NCBI RefSeq assembly: GCF_036499745.1
Contig: NZ_DASYDG010000045.1
Coordinates: 1-64,000, forward strand
Source: Pinirhizobacter sp036499745
GTDB taxonomy: Bacteria > Pseudomonadota > Gammaproteobacteria > Xanthomonadales > Rhodanobacteraceae
Direction: 5' to 3'
DNA length: 64,000 nucleotides
Positions 10,169 through 18,952 of the stretch are shown piece after piece. The first letter of the stretch is position 1. Every line of letters starts with the position of its first letter. The notes beneath the pieces were generated by a model. That model saw only the letters and a program-made list of their open reading frames with translations, had not been told where the DNA came from and did no database searches. Made by a program: the position numbers and the translations under genes.

Positions 10169-11134
10169 TCAGGCTCCGCGATCGCCCTCGACCAGGGGAA
10201 CTTCTTCGCGGGCGGTGATCCAGCTGAAGGCGGCGATGCCTAGCACGATCGCTACCGCGCCCCACGCGGCGATGCCATGGGGGAACGATTCACCAAGGAA
10301 GCAAACGCCCAGCACCGTGGCAAACAACAATTCCGCCGCCTGCATGGCCTCCACTGCCGCCAGCGCCACCGGCCGCCGGCCCACCATGTGCGTTGCCTTG
10401 AAGAACAGCGCGGTGGCGACCACTCCTGACGACAAGGCCACGCCGGCGGCCAACAGCGCCACGCGTAGGGTCGGAGGTCCGATCGTCCACCATGTCACCA
10501 CGGTCACCACCAGCCATGCCGGCCAACTGGATAACGTCATGCCGAAGGCGCGCTGCAAGGCACCCATCGATGTGCCTGTACGCTCCAGGTGCAACAGCAC
10601 CATGCGGTTACCCAATGGATAAGCAAATGCCGAGAACACCACCGCCGCCACCGCCCACCAGGCGCGGGCATCAAGATGGCCGCCTGCATGCCCCCACTGC
10701 AGGGCAAGTATCCCGGCAAGGATCACCACGCCCACGGCCAGTGCGTGCCACGCCACGCGGCGACGCTCATCGTGATAAATGAAAGGCGCAAGCAAAGGCC
10801 CTGCCAGCACCGTGGCACCAAAACTGCCGGCAATGAGCCACGAAGGGCCGCTGCTTGCAGCCCACGTCAACGGCATGCCGAACAGCACAAAACCTACCGT
10901 GCTCCACATCAGCCACGCCCGCGGGTGCTGCCGAAGTTCGCTGGGCAAGCCACCCAGGCCACCGGCAAAAGGCAATGCCAGGCCGAGGAACGGCAAGGTA
11001 AACACGTAGCGCAGGATCACCGTCCACTGCCACGCCCCGCCGTTTCCAACCGAGGCGCGATTGAGCACGTAGGTCATGGTGAAGAAAAGAGCCGAGACCA
11101 GGGCCAGGACAATCGCGCGCCCCGAGCGGCTCAT
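10169..11134 (-). CDS. EmrE-like DMT family exporter
   Basis: A 321-residue integral membrane protein with about ten hydrophobic segments (first at residues 7-25). It resembles the putative multidrug-resistance efflux transporter branch of the drug/metabolite transporter superfamily. The ATG at 11134 overlaps the hutF stop (ATGA), so translation is probably coupled to hutF; longer in-frame starts lie inside hutF. That context suggests export of a histidine-catabolism metabolite or analogue, but the substrate is unknown. The C-terminus ends against the kdpD remnant. Confidence 0.85.
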   Translation of the reverse strand: MSRSGRAIVLALVSALFFTMTYVLNRASVGNGGAWQWTVILRYVFTLPFLGLALPFAGGLGGLPSELRQHPRAWLMWSTVGFVLFGMPLTWAASSGPSWLIAGSFGATVLAGPLLAPFIYHDERRRVAWHALAVGVVILAGILALQWGHAGGHLDARAWWAVAAVVFSAFAYPLGNRMVLLHLERTGTSMGALQRAFGMTLSSWPAWLVVTVVTWWTIGPPTLRVALLAAGVALSSGVVATALFFKATHMVGRRPVALAAVEAMQAAELLFATVLGVCFLGESFPHGIAAWGAVAIVLGIAAFSWITAREEVPLVEGDRGA

Positions 11135-12492
11135 GCCTTGAGTCTTTCCACGGTGCGGCGGTAGCGGTCGGTGATACGCGACTGCTCGATGTGCTGGCCG
11201 TCGCGGACCACCCAACGCCCCGCCACCATCACATCGCGCACGAGAGGCACGTTGCCTGAGAAGATGAAACTGTCCATGGCATGGCCAGGGTCGCGCGCCA
11301 TCAGTAACGGCGAGGTATCGTCCAGGACGATCAGGTCGGCCCGCGCTTTATGGGCAATCGTGCCGATGGTCGTTCCCGAGGCGGCGGCCCCACCGGCCAG
11401 GGACCGCTCGAACAACGATTCGCCCACGCTCTGGCCCGCCTGGCGGGCGGCCACGTTGCGCTGCCGCGCCACCAGGCGTTGGCCGTACTCCAGCCAGCGC
11501 AGTTCCTCTACCGGCGAAACGGAGATATGGGAATCCGAACCGATACCCAGCACGCCGCCCTGGTCGATGAAGGGCGCCAGGGGAAAAAGTCCATCGCCGA
11601 GGTTGGCCTCGGTGGTGGGGCAAAGGCCCGCCACCGCGCCCGATTGCGCCAGGGCGCGTGTTTCGCCGGAATCAAGGTGCGTGGCATGCACCAGGCACCA
11701 CCGCGCATCCACTGCAACGCTATCGAGCAGCCATTGCACGGGACGGCAGCCTCGCAATGCCAGGCATTCGTCCACTTCCGGCACCTGCTCGGCGATGTGG
11801 ATGTGCACGGGCATCTCCCGCGCAATAGCACCCAGCACGGCCTGGATGGCGTCGGGCTGCACGGCGCGAAGCGAGTGCAGGGCTACACCGGTAGTCTTGC
11901 GCGTGCCATCGCCGGCGCGCAGCGAATCGACAAGACGCAGGTAAGCGTCCACCGTGTGGCCGAAACGCCGCTGGCGTTCACCCAGCGGCCGGCCATCGAA
12001 ACCCCCGGTCATGTACAGCACGGGCAGCAAGGTCAAGCCGATGCCGGCCTCTTCCGCCGCCTCCACAATCGCCTGCGACATCGCCGCTGGATCGGACCAT
12101 GGCGAACCGTCGGGTTGATGATGCAGGTAGTGGAACTCGCATACGTGGGTATAGCCGGCCTGGAGCATTTCCACGTAAAGCTGCGCGGCGATGGCCTTGA
12201 GGTCGTCCGGGCCGATACGCTGGGCGAATCCGTACATGGCCTCACGCCAGGTCCAGAAACTGTCGTCACCGGGCCCGCGACGCTCGGCCATGCCGGCCAT
12301 GGCGCGCTGGAAAGCGTGCGAATGCAGGTTGGGCATGCCGGGCAGCACATACTTGCCCAGCCGGGTCGATGACCCGTTTGCCACTGCCTGGTCATCGATC
12401 ACGAAGTGCCCATCGCGCACGTCAAGCACGGTGTCCTGGCACCAGCGATGGCCTTGCCAGGCGTAGTCGGCACGATAGGTTGACAACGACAT
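11131..12492 (-). CDS. hutF: Formimidoylglutamate deiminase
   Basis: A 453-residue amidohydrolase converting N-formimidoyl-L-glutamate to N-formyl-L-glutamate and ammonia. The ATG at 12492 has GGAG 4 nt upstream. Metal-binding motifs are NLHSHAFQRAMAG (HxH near residue 57), HIHIAEQ, LVHATHLD and GIGSDSHIS (Asp). HutF implies the five-step histidine route, which also needs HutG deformylase; that gene is not in the window. It forms a unit with the downstream exporter and is divergent from the GNAT-nitrilase. Confidence 0.94.
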   Translation of the reverse strand: MSLSTYRADYAWQGHRWCQDTVLDVRDGHFVIDDQAVANGSSTRLGKYVLPGMPNLHSHAFQRAMAGMAERRGPGDDSFWTWREAMYGFAQRIGPDDLKAIAAQLYVEMLQAGYTHVCEFHYLHHQPDGSPWSDPAAMSQAIVEAAEEAGIGLTLLPVLYMTGGFDGRPLGERQRRFGHTVDAYLRLVDSLRAGDGTRKTTGVALHSLRAVQPDAIQAVLGAIAREMPVHIHIAEQVPEVDECLALRGCRPVQWLLDSVAVDARWCLVHATHLDSGETRALAQSGAVAGLCPTTEANLGDGLFPLAPFIDQGGVLGIGSDSHISVSPVEELRWLEYGQRLVARQRNVAARQAGQSVGESLFERSLAGGAAASGTTIGTIAHKARADLIVLDDTSPLLMARDPGHAMDSFIFSGNVPLVRDVMVAGRWVVRDGQHIEQSRITDRYRRTVERLKA

Positions 12493-12677
12493 GGCGCTCC
12501 ATGATGGACTGCGCGGCCCGCGCCACGCCCAGGCGGCCATGGTACGCAATGCACCGCCCGTTGGCTTCCCGGCAAGCGAAGCTTGTCGCTTCAAACGCAG
12601 CGTGACAGGATTTCTTCACGGCCGGATCGGCAGCATGGGCCGTGTGCCGCCCTCTCCCCCACGCAGGCAGCTCTCCC

Positions 12678-14264
12678 ATGACCGATCACGCCGCCACCGG
12701 CACGCGTCCGACCGACGGACCGCAACTGCAGCTTCGCGAGGCCCGCCCTGCCGACGTACCCCAGTTGGTGGCGCTCACCGCGCGGGTCTACACCGCCGAG
12801 TGGGGCCATTCCGCCGCCATGCTCCAGGCCCAGCAGTCGCACTTCCCCGAAGGCCAGTTCGTCGTGGAATACGAGGGCACCATCGTCGGCTACTGCGCTA
12901 CCTTCCGGATCGCCGAAGCGGTAGCCCTGGCGCCCCACACCTGGATGCAGGTCACCGGCGGCGGGTTCGCCTCGCGCCACGATCCGAAGGGCAACTGGCT
13001 CTACGGCATGGAAGTGGTCGTACACCCGGACTTCCGCGGCATGCGCATCGGCCAGCGCCTCTACCAGGCCCGCAAACGCCTGTGCATGGACCTCAAGCTT
13101 CGCGGCATCGTCTTCGGCGGCCGCATCCCCGGCCTTGCACGCAACCTGCAGCGTTACGGAACGGCCGAGAAATACGTCCAGGCCGTGGTGGATGGCGCAC
13201 GCCGCGACCTTACCCTGAGCTTCCAGCTTCGCAACGGCTTCGAGATGGTTGGCCTGCTGCGCGAATATGTACCGTCCGACCATGAATCGCTTGGCTATGC
13301 CGCGCACCTGGTCTGGCGCAACCCGCGCCTGCATGACCATCCGGATATCCCCACCGTATCTCAACCCCGGGCGCTCCCGGACACGGTGCGCGTGGCATCG
13401 GTGCAATACATGCAGCGACGTATTTCCTCGTTTGAAGAATTTGCCATGCAAGTGGAATATTTCGTCGACATCGCCGCCGACTACGACGCCGACTTCGTCA
13501 CCTTCCCCGAGCTCATCACGCTGCAGCTTCTTTCCATCGAGAACGCGGAGCTTTCCCCGGTGGATTCGATCCGCAGGCTTTCCGAATACACCCCGCAGGT
13601 GCGTGAACTCTTCCAGCGACTGGCGGTGAACTTCAACATCAACATCATCGGCGGCTCGCATCCCACGCGGATGCCCAACGGCGACATCCACAACGTCTGC
13701 TATGTGTGCCTGCGTGACGGCTCCATCCACGAGCGGGAAAAACTCCATCCCACGCCGAGCGAACGCAACGTGTGGAATGTCACCGGCGGGGAGTCGGCGG
13801 CGATGATCAACACCGACTGCGGCCCGATCGGGGTGATGATCTGCTACGACTCCGAGTTCCCGGAAGTAGCAAGGCACCTGACCGACCAGGGCGCGTTGAT
13901 CCTGTTCGTGCCCTTCTGCACGGACGTTCGCGAAGGCTACCTGCGCGTGCGCTACTGTTCGCAGGCCCGCGCCATCGAGAACCAGTGCTACGTGGTGCTA
14001 TCGGGCAACGTCGGCAACCTTCCCGGCGTGAACAACTTCGACATCCAGTATGGACAAAGCTGCATCCTTACTCCCAGCGACCTGCCCTTCGCCCGCGATG
14101 GCATCGCCGCGGACTCCACGCCCAATACCGAGACGGTACTCTTCGCCGACCTTCGCCTTGAGAACCTGGCGCGCGCGCGCAACTCCGGCGCCGTGACCAA
14201 CCTGAAGGACCGTCGATTCGACCTTTATGAAGTGCGCTGGACGCGCAATACTGAGGCTACTTGA
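12678..14264 (+). CDS. Fused GNAT acetyltransferase and carbon-nitrogen hydrolase
   Basis: A 528-residue two-domain protein. Residues ~15-215 form a GNAT domain with the acetyl-CoA loop near VVVHPDFRGMRIGQRLY. Residues ~235-525 form a nitrilase-superfamily domain with the catalytic triad Glu (TFPE), Lys (EREKLHPTP) and Cys (MICYDSEFPE). Known homologues are annotated as bifunctional GNAT/carbon-nitrogen hydrolases without an agreed substrate. Its position between hutF and hutI on the same strand as hutI suggests a link to histidine-derived amides or formamides, which is inference. The ATG at 12678 is favoured over 12642, although no strong ribosome site is visible. Confidence 0.9.
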   Translation: MTDHAATGTRPTDGPQLQLREARPADVPQLVALTARVYTAEWGHSAAMLQAQQSHFPEGQFVVEYEGTIVGYCATFRIAEAVALAPHTWMQVTGGGFASRHDPKGNWLYGMEVVVHPDFRGMRIGQRLYQARKRLCMDLKLRGIVFGGRIPGLARNLQRYGTAEKYVQAVVDGARRDLTLSFQLRNGFEMVGLLREYVPSDHESLGYAAHLVWRNPRLHDHPDIPTVSQPRALPDTVRVASVQYMQRRISSFEEFAMQVEYFVDIAADYDADFVTFPELITLQLLSIENAELSPVDSIRRLSEYTPQVRELFQRLAVNFNINIIGGSHPTRMPNGDIHNVCYVCLRDGSIHEREKLHPTPSERNVWNVTGGESAAMINTDCGPIGVMICYDSEFPEVARHLTDQGALILFVPFCTDVREGYLRVRYCSQARAIENQCYVVLSGNVGNLPGVNNFDIQYGQSCILTPSDLPFARDGIAADSTPNTETVLFADLRLENLARARNSGAVTNLKDRRFDLYEVRWTRNTEAT

Positions 14265-14342
14265 ACCCTCAATGACGTATTTTGGCGGGGCGCTCGACCG
14301 GCAGGGCGAGCGCACGGTGGAAAGCGCCTGGACGAACACGCC

Positions 14343-15566
14343 ATGACACAACGCTGGGACACATTGCTGGTAAACGCCCGCCTGGCAACCTTTGCCGGAA
14401 ACGAGCCGTATGGCCTGGTCGAGCGCGGCGCGCTGGCGTGGGCGGATGGGCGCATCGCCTTTTGTGGGCCATCGGGCGACCTGCCCGGCCGGCCGATGGA
14501 ACTGGCTGAGCATGTGCTCGACCTCGATGGCGGGCTGGTAACACCCGGGCTGATCGATTGCCACACCCACCTGGTGTTCAGTGGCAACCGCGCCCAGGAA
14601 TTCGACATGCGGCTGAAGGGCGAAAGCTACGAAGCAATCGCTCGTGCCGGGGGCGGCATCGCGTCTACCGTGCGGGCCGTTCGGGAGTCAACCGAGGCGA
14701 AACTGTTTGCCCAAAGCGCCCCGCGTGCGCGCGCCCTGATCGCCGATGGCGTGACCACGGTGGAGATCAAGTCCGGCTATGGCCTGGACTTGCCGGCCGA
14801 GCGGCGCATGCTGCGCGTGGCGCGCGAACTGGGCGTGCAACTGGGCGTTTGCGTGCGTACTACTTTCCTCGGCCTGCACGCCCTGCCCGCCGAGCACAAG
14901 GACGACCGCGCAGGTTATGTCGACAAGGTCTGCGACGAAATGCTGCCTCTGCTGGCTGCCGAGGGCCTGGTGGATGCGGTGGATGCCTTCTGCGAGGGGA
15001 TCGGTTTCGATCGCGAGGAAACGCGCCGGGTATTCGAACGCGCCCAAGCGCTTGGCTTACCGGTGAAGCTACACGCCGAGCAGCTTTCCGACATGGACGG
15101 CGCGGCACTGGTGGCCGAGTTCGGCGGGCTGTCGGCCGATCACCTGGAGCACTTGTCTGAATCGGGCGTGCGCGCCATGGCCGATGCCGGGACGGTCGCC
15201 GTGTTGTTGCCTGGTGCCTTCTACGCGCTGCGCGAGACGAAACTGCCCCCACTGGACACCCTGCGGGAACATCGCGTGCCGATGGCCGTAGCGACCGACT
15301 GCAATCCCGGCACGTCGCCATTGCTGTCGCTTCGGATGGCGGCGGGGATGGCCTGCACGCTGTTCCGCATGACACCCGAAGAAGCCCTCGCCGGCGTCAC
15401 CGTGCATGCCGCCCGCGCCCTGGGCTTAAGTGACCGAGGTACGCTTGAGCCGGGCAAGCGCGCGGACATCGCGGTGTGGAACGTGCGTGATCCGGCCGAG
15501 CTGTGCTATTGGATCGGCGGCCCGCTTTTGCGGCAAAGCCATGTGGCTGGGCGCCGCCTGGCCTGA
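14343..15566 (+). CDS. hutI: Imidazolonepropionase
   Basis: A 407-residue amidohydrolase that opens the ring of imidazolone-5-propionate to give formimidoylglutamate, the step between HutU and HutF. The sequence has the metal motif LIDCHTHLVFSG (HxH near residue 77), VEIKSGYGLD, LHAEQLSD, DHLEHL and ATDCNPGTSP, all characteristic of HutI. Length is normal. It lies 78 bp after the GNAT-nitrilase on the same strand and may share its transcript. Confidence 0.96.
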   Translation: MTQRWDTLLVNARLATFAGNEPYGLVERGALAWADGRIAFCGPSGDLPGRPMELAEHVLDLDGGLVTPGLIDCHTHLVFSGNRAQEFDMRLKGESYEAIARAGGGIASTVRAVRESTEAKLFAQSAPRARALIADGVTTVEIKSGYGLDLPAERRMLRVARELGVQLGVCVRTTFLGLHALPAEHKDDRAGYVDKVCDEMLPLLAAEGLVDAVDAFCEGIGFDREETRRVFERAQALGLPVKLHAEQLSDMDGAALVAEFGGLSADHLEHLSESGVRAMADAGTVAVLLPGAFYALRETKLPPLDTLREHRVPMAVATDCNPGTSPLLSLRMAAGMACTLFRMTPEEALAGVTVHAARALGLSDRGTLEPGKRADIAVWNVRDPAELCYWIGGPLLRQSHVAGRRLA

Positions 15567-15657
15567 CCAGCCCGGCACGGTGTCCCTGACTTCCAGCACT
15601 GCGTGCGACCTGCGCCCCGCATTAATTTGGAGTACCAGGCCACGCGCGGTGTTATCG

Positions 15658-16185
15658 ATGATCAGACTATCAATGAGTCGCTACCCGGTGGCCGTCGGCC
15701 TCGCTGTCCTGGCTGCGGCCGGCGTCGGCCATGCAGCAACGGATTCGCCTGGGGATGCCGCCCTCTTCGCCCCGTACATCGGCCACTGGGCCTGCGAGGG
15801 CCATTTCGCTTCGAGCAACAAGCCCATCGCCTCCACGGTGTCGTTTACACGCGCATTGGCCGGCAAGGGCATCATCAAAACACAGGACGACGTTCCAACC
15901 CTGGGGAATTATCATTCGGTTGAAACATGGGCCTTCGACGCGAAGGCGGGCCAGTGGGTCGCCGGCATCGTCGACTCATCCGGTGGCATGCGAACCTTCC
16001 ACTCACCCGGACAGGTTGGCGGCAAACTTGCCTGGACGCTAGTCGATGGCCAGCCTGCCCAGCAGTTCGTCTACTCACCGGTGTCGTCGGGCGAATTCCA
16101 GCTGGACTGGCTGATCGAGCGTCCCGGCAAGGGCCTGGTGGTGGGTGACACGCTGACCTGCACGCACCTCGCCGGCGTGTCTTAA
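15658..16185 (+). CDS. Exported DUF1579-like hypothetical protein
   Basis: A 175-residue protein with a clear signal peptide (hydrophobic residues ~8-22, cleavage after GHA). The mature part has IGHWACEGHF, an HSVETWAF stretch and a late TCTHL, suggesting a small beta-rich ligand-binding fold like DUF1579 proteins; the match is by eye only. Two ATG codons (15658, 15673) are possible and neither has a strong ribosome site. Two cysteines (WACEG and LTCTH) might form a disulfide after export. Function unknown. Confidence 0.7.
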   Translation: MIRLSMSRYPVAVGLAVLAAAGVGHAATDSPGDAALFAPYIGHWACEGHFASSNKPIASTVSFTRALAGKGIIKTQDDVPTLGNYHSVETWAFDAKAGQWVAGIVDSSGGMRTFHSPGQVGGKLAWTLVDGQPAQQFVYSPVSSGEFQLDWLIERPGKGLVVGDTLTCTHLAGVS

Positions 16186-16205
16186 GGTAGTCATCAACCA
16201 GTGAA

Positions 16206-16727
16206 TCAACCGGCGTCGAGGGCGCTGGCCATCTCCGCGAGTTTGGCCACTGTATTCATGTTGCGCGCCGTGCCGTTCTTCGCGGCGGGAATCTTCAGCT
16301 TCGAATGGGCCATGCCTTCGCCGTAGTGAACATAGATTTCCCGCACACCCGCCGCAAGCTTTTCGTCCGTCGCGCCTGTTGCGGCGCTGACCGCGTCCGC
16401 GGGTGGCTTGCCATCAAGGAAGATCGCGACCACGCGGTTGCCTGCTTCTTGGCTGAAAGGATTGGCCTTTGCCACGGCCGCCATCTCCGCCGCGGTACGC
16501 ACCATCACCCCGACATGCTTGCCGGCGTAGGCGGTGAGTGCTTCCTCGAGTTTTGCCTTGACCGATCTTTCCGCCGCACGCGAGGTAAAAACCACGTTGC
16601 CGCTCGCGATGTAGGTGGTCACGTTTGCGAACCCGGCTTCCTCACACATGGCTTTCAATTCGACCATGGGCAACTTGCCGGTACCACCGACGTTTACGGC
16701 TCTCAGCAAGGCTATATAGGCGGTCAT
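16206..16727 (-). CDS. DUF1697 domain protein
   Basis: A 173-residue cytoplasmic protein with the DUF1697 opening: YIALLRAVNVGGTGKLPM, then CEEAGFANVTTYIASGNVVF (residues ~4-48), and a C-terminal KLAEMA helix. The family is widespread and has no established function. It is convergent with the exported protein ending at 16185 and divergent from the GFA gene. Confidence 0.87.
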   Translation of the reverse strand: MTAYIALLRAVNVGGTGKLPMVELKAMCEEAGFANVTTYIASGNVVFTSRAAERSVKAKLEEALTAYAGKHVGVMVRTAAEMAAVAKANPFSQEAGNRVVAIFLDGKPPADAVSAATGATDEKLAAGVREIYVHYGEGMAHSKLKIPAAKNGTARNMNTVAKLAEMASALDAG

Positions 16728-16799
16728 GACCTAAGCCTAACACTGCGGTGGAACGTCGGCTAAGCTTTCCCGTAGACCATCCACGACGTGAACCACACC

Positions 16800-17219
16800 A
16801 TGGCAACGAACAATCATGCCACGAAAAAAAGGCTCACCGGGTCGTGCTACTGCGGCGCGGCAACCTATGCTGTCGCCGACGAATTCCTCTATGCAGCCTA
16901 TTGCCACTGCTCCAACTGCAGGCGCACCACGGGATCGGCATTCAAACCCTTCGCTGGCATCGAGCGCGCGAAACTGACGCCCACCAGCGGTAACGAGCAG
17001 CTAAAGATTGTCGGTGACGTCGACTGCAACGACACGCATTGCGCGACCTGCGGTTCATTGCTTTATTCCGTAGTGCGGGAAGGCGCATACGTGCACGTGG
17101 CGATGGGCACGCTTATCGACGCCCCCGCGATCCGTCCCGCCCACCATATCTTCGTGGGTTCGAAAGCGCCCTGGCATGAGATCACCGACAACCTGCCGCA
17201 ATATGACGAACACGCCTGA
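16800..17219 (+). CDS. GFA (glutathione-dependent formaldehyde-activating) family protein
   Basis: A 139-residue zinc protein of the GFA/CENP-V fold. The conserved cysteines are visible as CYCGAATY, CHCSNCRRTTGS and CNDTHCATCGSLLYS. GTG at 16788 is an alternative start adding four residues. Despite the family name most members have no proven formaldehyde activity, so only the fold is called. A VOC-family gene follows 36 bp later and is probably co-transcribed. Confidence 0.88.
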   Translation: MATNNHATKKRLTGSCYCGAATYAVADEFLYAAYCHCSNCRRTTGSAFKPFAGIERAKLTPTSGNEQLKIVGDVDCNDTHCATCGSLLYSVVREGAYVHVAMGTLIDAPAIRPAHHIFVGSKAPWHEITDNLPQYDEHA

Positions 17220-17255
17220 TCCGGCTCAATCGTCGCCATCAACAAGGAACCACCT

Positions 17256-17621
17256 ATGCTTGTCGGTCTACGCACCGTTATCTATCCGACGCGGGATATT
17301 GCCGCTGCCAAGGCCTGGTACGCGAAGCTGCTCGATGCCGAACCTTACTTCGACCAGCCGTTCTATGTCGGTTTCTCGGTGGGCGGGTTCGAATTGGGCC
17401 TGGTGCCCGACGGTGAGCCTTCCACCGCCGGCGTGCAGGCCTATTGGGCCGTCGCCGATATCGATGTAGCGTTCAGGCGCACGCTCGACCTCGGCGCGAA
17501 GGAGATTGAGCCGGTCACCGAGGTAGGCGGCGATATCCGCGTGGCGTCACTGGCCGACCCCTTCGGCAATCGCCTTGGCCTGATCCAGAATCCCCATTTC
17601 GATCCCACCGCGGTCCGTTAA
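17256..17621 (+). CDS. VOC (glyoxalase/dioxygenase superfamily) protein
   Basis: A 121-residue single-module protein of the vicinal oxygen chelate fold: TVIYPTRDIAAAKAWYAKLL at the start, GFELGLVPDG in the middle and the typical closing ADPFGNRLGLIQNP. AAGGA lies 8 nt before the ATG. Such small members may be glyoxalase, resistance or unknown-substrate proteins, and nothing here decides which. A strong terminator follows at 17647. Confidence 0.85.
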   Translation: MLVGLRTVIYPTRDIAAAKAWYAKLLDAEPYFDQPFYVGFSVGGFELGLVPDGEPSTAGVQAYWAVADIDVAFRRTLDLGAKEIEPVTEVGGDIRVASLADPFGNRLGLIQNPHFDPTAVR

Positions 17622-17646
17622 CGGCGCTTTTGCCGACATCCAAACA

Positions 17647-17671
17647 AAAACCCCGCCGACGGCGGGGTTTT
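17647..17671. terminator. Bidirectional intrinsic terminator between VOC gene and THX gene
   Basis: The sequence AAAACCCCGCC-GAC-GGCGGGGTTTT is a perfect 11-bp stem with a 3-nt loop. It has a T-run on the plus strand and, by symmetry, on the minus strand. It sits between convergent genes and can serve both. Confidence 0.9.
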
Positions 17672-17695
17672 CTCGTCCAGCAGTGCACCGATGGG

Positions 17696-17863
17696 TCAGG
17701 CGGACTTCTTGCGCGCCGGGGCGGCCTTCTTCACGGCGGCGGGCTTGGTCACCACGGCCGGCTTGCCGGCAACGGCGGGGGCCACGACGGTATGCGAACG
17801 GTTATTGCCGTAGCTGCCGCGGTAGGTCTTGCCGCGACGGGTCTTGCGATCGCCCTTACCCAT
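17696..17863 (-). CDS. 30S ribosomal protein THX
   Basis: A 55-residue basic protein starting MGKGDRKTRRGKTYRGSYGN, the hallmark of THX/bS31, which binds in the head of the 30S subunit. The tail is rich in Ala, Lys and Pro, and longer than in Thermus. AAGGAG sits 8 nt upstream of the ATG at 17863. An upstream extension in the same frame has no support. Confidence 0.9.
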   Translation of the reverse strand: MGKGDRKTRRGKTYRGSYGNNRSHTVVAPAVAGKPAVVTKPAAVKKAAPARKKSA

Positions 17864-17954
17864 GGGAAACTCCTTAGAATTTAATGTGTTGATGGTCGAC
17901 CAGCTTATCAGCCGGCCGCCAAAGCGCAAGGGCGGGGAAATTTCGCCAATCCGG

Positions 17955-18896
17955 TCAAGGCTGTGCGCGGCCCCCGCAGGGCTCATCCATGTCCGGACAG
18001 GGGCCCGGATCGATCTGAACCGTGGCATGGCCAATGCCGTAGCGGTCCAGCAGAGTGCGCTTGATGGCATCGAGCACCGCCGCCGCACTGGCCCCTTCAT
18101 GGACTTCGGCGTGGAGCGTTGCCATGCGTGAGCCGCTGGCTACCTGCCAGACATGCACATGATGGATATCGGCAATACCCGGATCGGCGGCCTTCAGCAC
18201 CACCTCGACATCCTCAGGTTTTACGCCCTCAGGCGTTCCTTCGAGCAGGATATGCGAGGAACGACGCAGCAGCATCCAGGCACTGCGCAGGATAAGCAGG
18301 CATACCAGCACCGAAAGCACGGGATCGGCCCATAACCAACCCAGCCAGCGCACGGCCAGCGCTGCGACGATGGCGGCCACGGAACCCAGGAGGTCGCCGA
18401 GCACGTGCAGGCTGGCACCGGCGACATTGACGTCGTCCTTGTCGTGGCCGTGCAGGGTACTTAGCACCAGTACGTTAACGGCAAGACCGATCACCGCCAC
18501 GATCAACATCACACCGGAAAGAATGGGGGTCGGTGAAAACAGTCGCTGCACCGCCTCGTAGGCGATGAACACGATCAGCACGAACTGGGTAAGCGCATTG
18601 ACGAACCCGGCAAGTACCTCCATGCGCCCATAGCCGAAGGTCCGCTTCTTATCGGCCGGGCGTGTGGCAAACCATGCGCCACAGAAGGCCAGCAACATGG
18701 CCAGCGCATCCACCAGCATGTGGCCCGCGTCGGCGAGCAGGGCCAGCGAACCGGACCACAGGCCACCAAAGGCCTCCACCACCATCATCACGGTGGTCAG
18801 CACGAAGGCGATCAGGAGCTTCCGCTGGGTGGACATGCCGCCCGCCGCGGAACCGTGGCCGTGTCGGTGATGATCGTGGGCGTGGGAATGTGCCAT
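17955..18896 (-). CDS. CDF family Zn2+/divalent cation exporter
   Basis: A 313-residue cation diffusion facilitator of the ZitB/CzcD type. It has a His-rich N-terminus (HSHAHDHHRHGHG), six predicted membrane helices, and the two HxxxD zinc sites in helices 2 and 5 (ADAGHMLVDAL and LHVLGDLLGS), followed by a cytoplasmic C-terminal domain. It should move Zn2+ out of the cytosol in exchange for protons. It follows the MerC-domain gene by 56 bp on the same strand and is likely co-transcribed with it from a promoter carrying a Zur-like box. Confidence 0.92.
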   Translation of the reverse strand: MAHSHAHDHHRHGHGSAAGGMSTQRKLLIAFVLTTVMMVVEAFGGLWSGSLALLADAGHMLVDALAMLLAFCGAWFATRPADKKRTFGYGRMEVLAGFVNALTQFVLIVFIAYEAVQRLFSPTPILSGVMLIVAVIGLAVNVLVLSTLHGHDKDDVNVAGASLHVLGDLLGSVAAIVAALAVRWLGWLWADPVLSVLVCLLILRSAWMLLRRSSHILLEGTPEGVKPEDVEVVLKAADPGIADIHHVHVWQVASGSRMATLHAEVHEGASAAAVLDAIKRTLLDRYGIGHATVQIDPGPCPDMDEPCGGRAQP

Positions 18897-18952
18897 GGGG
18901 CAATGCTAGGAACCGCGGTGCGCGTTACACAATCGCAGGCGCGGCGAACGGT

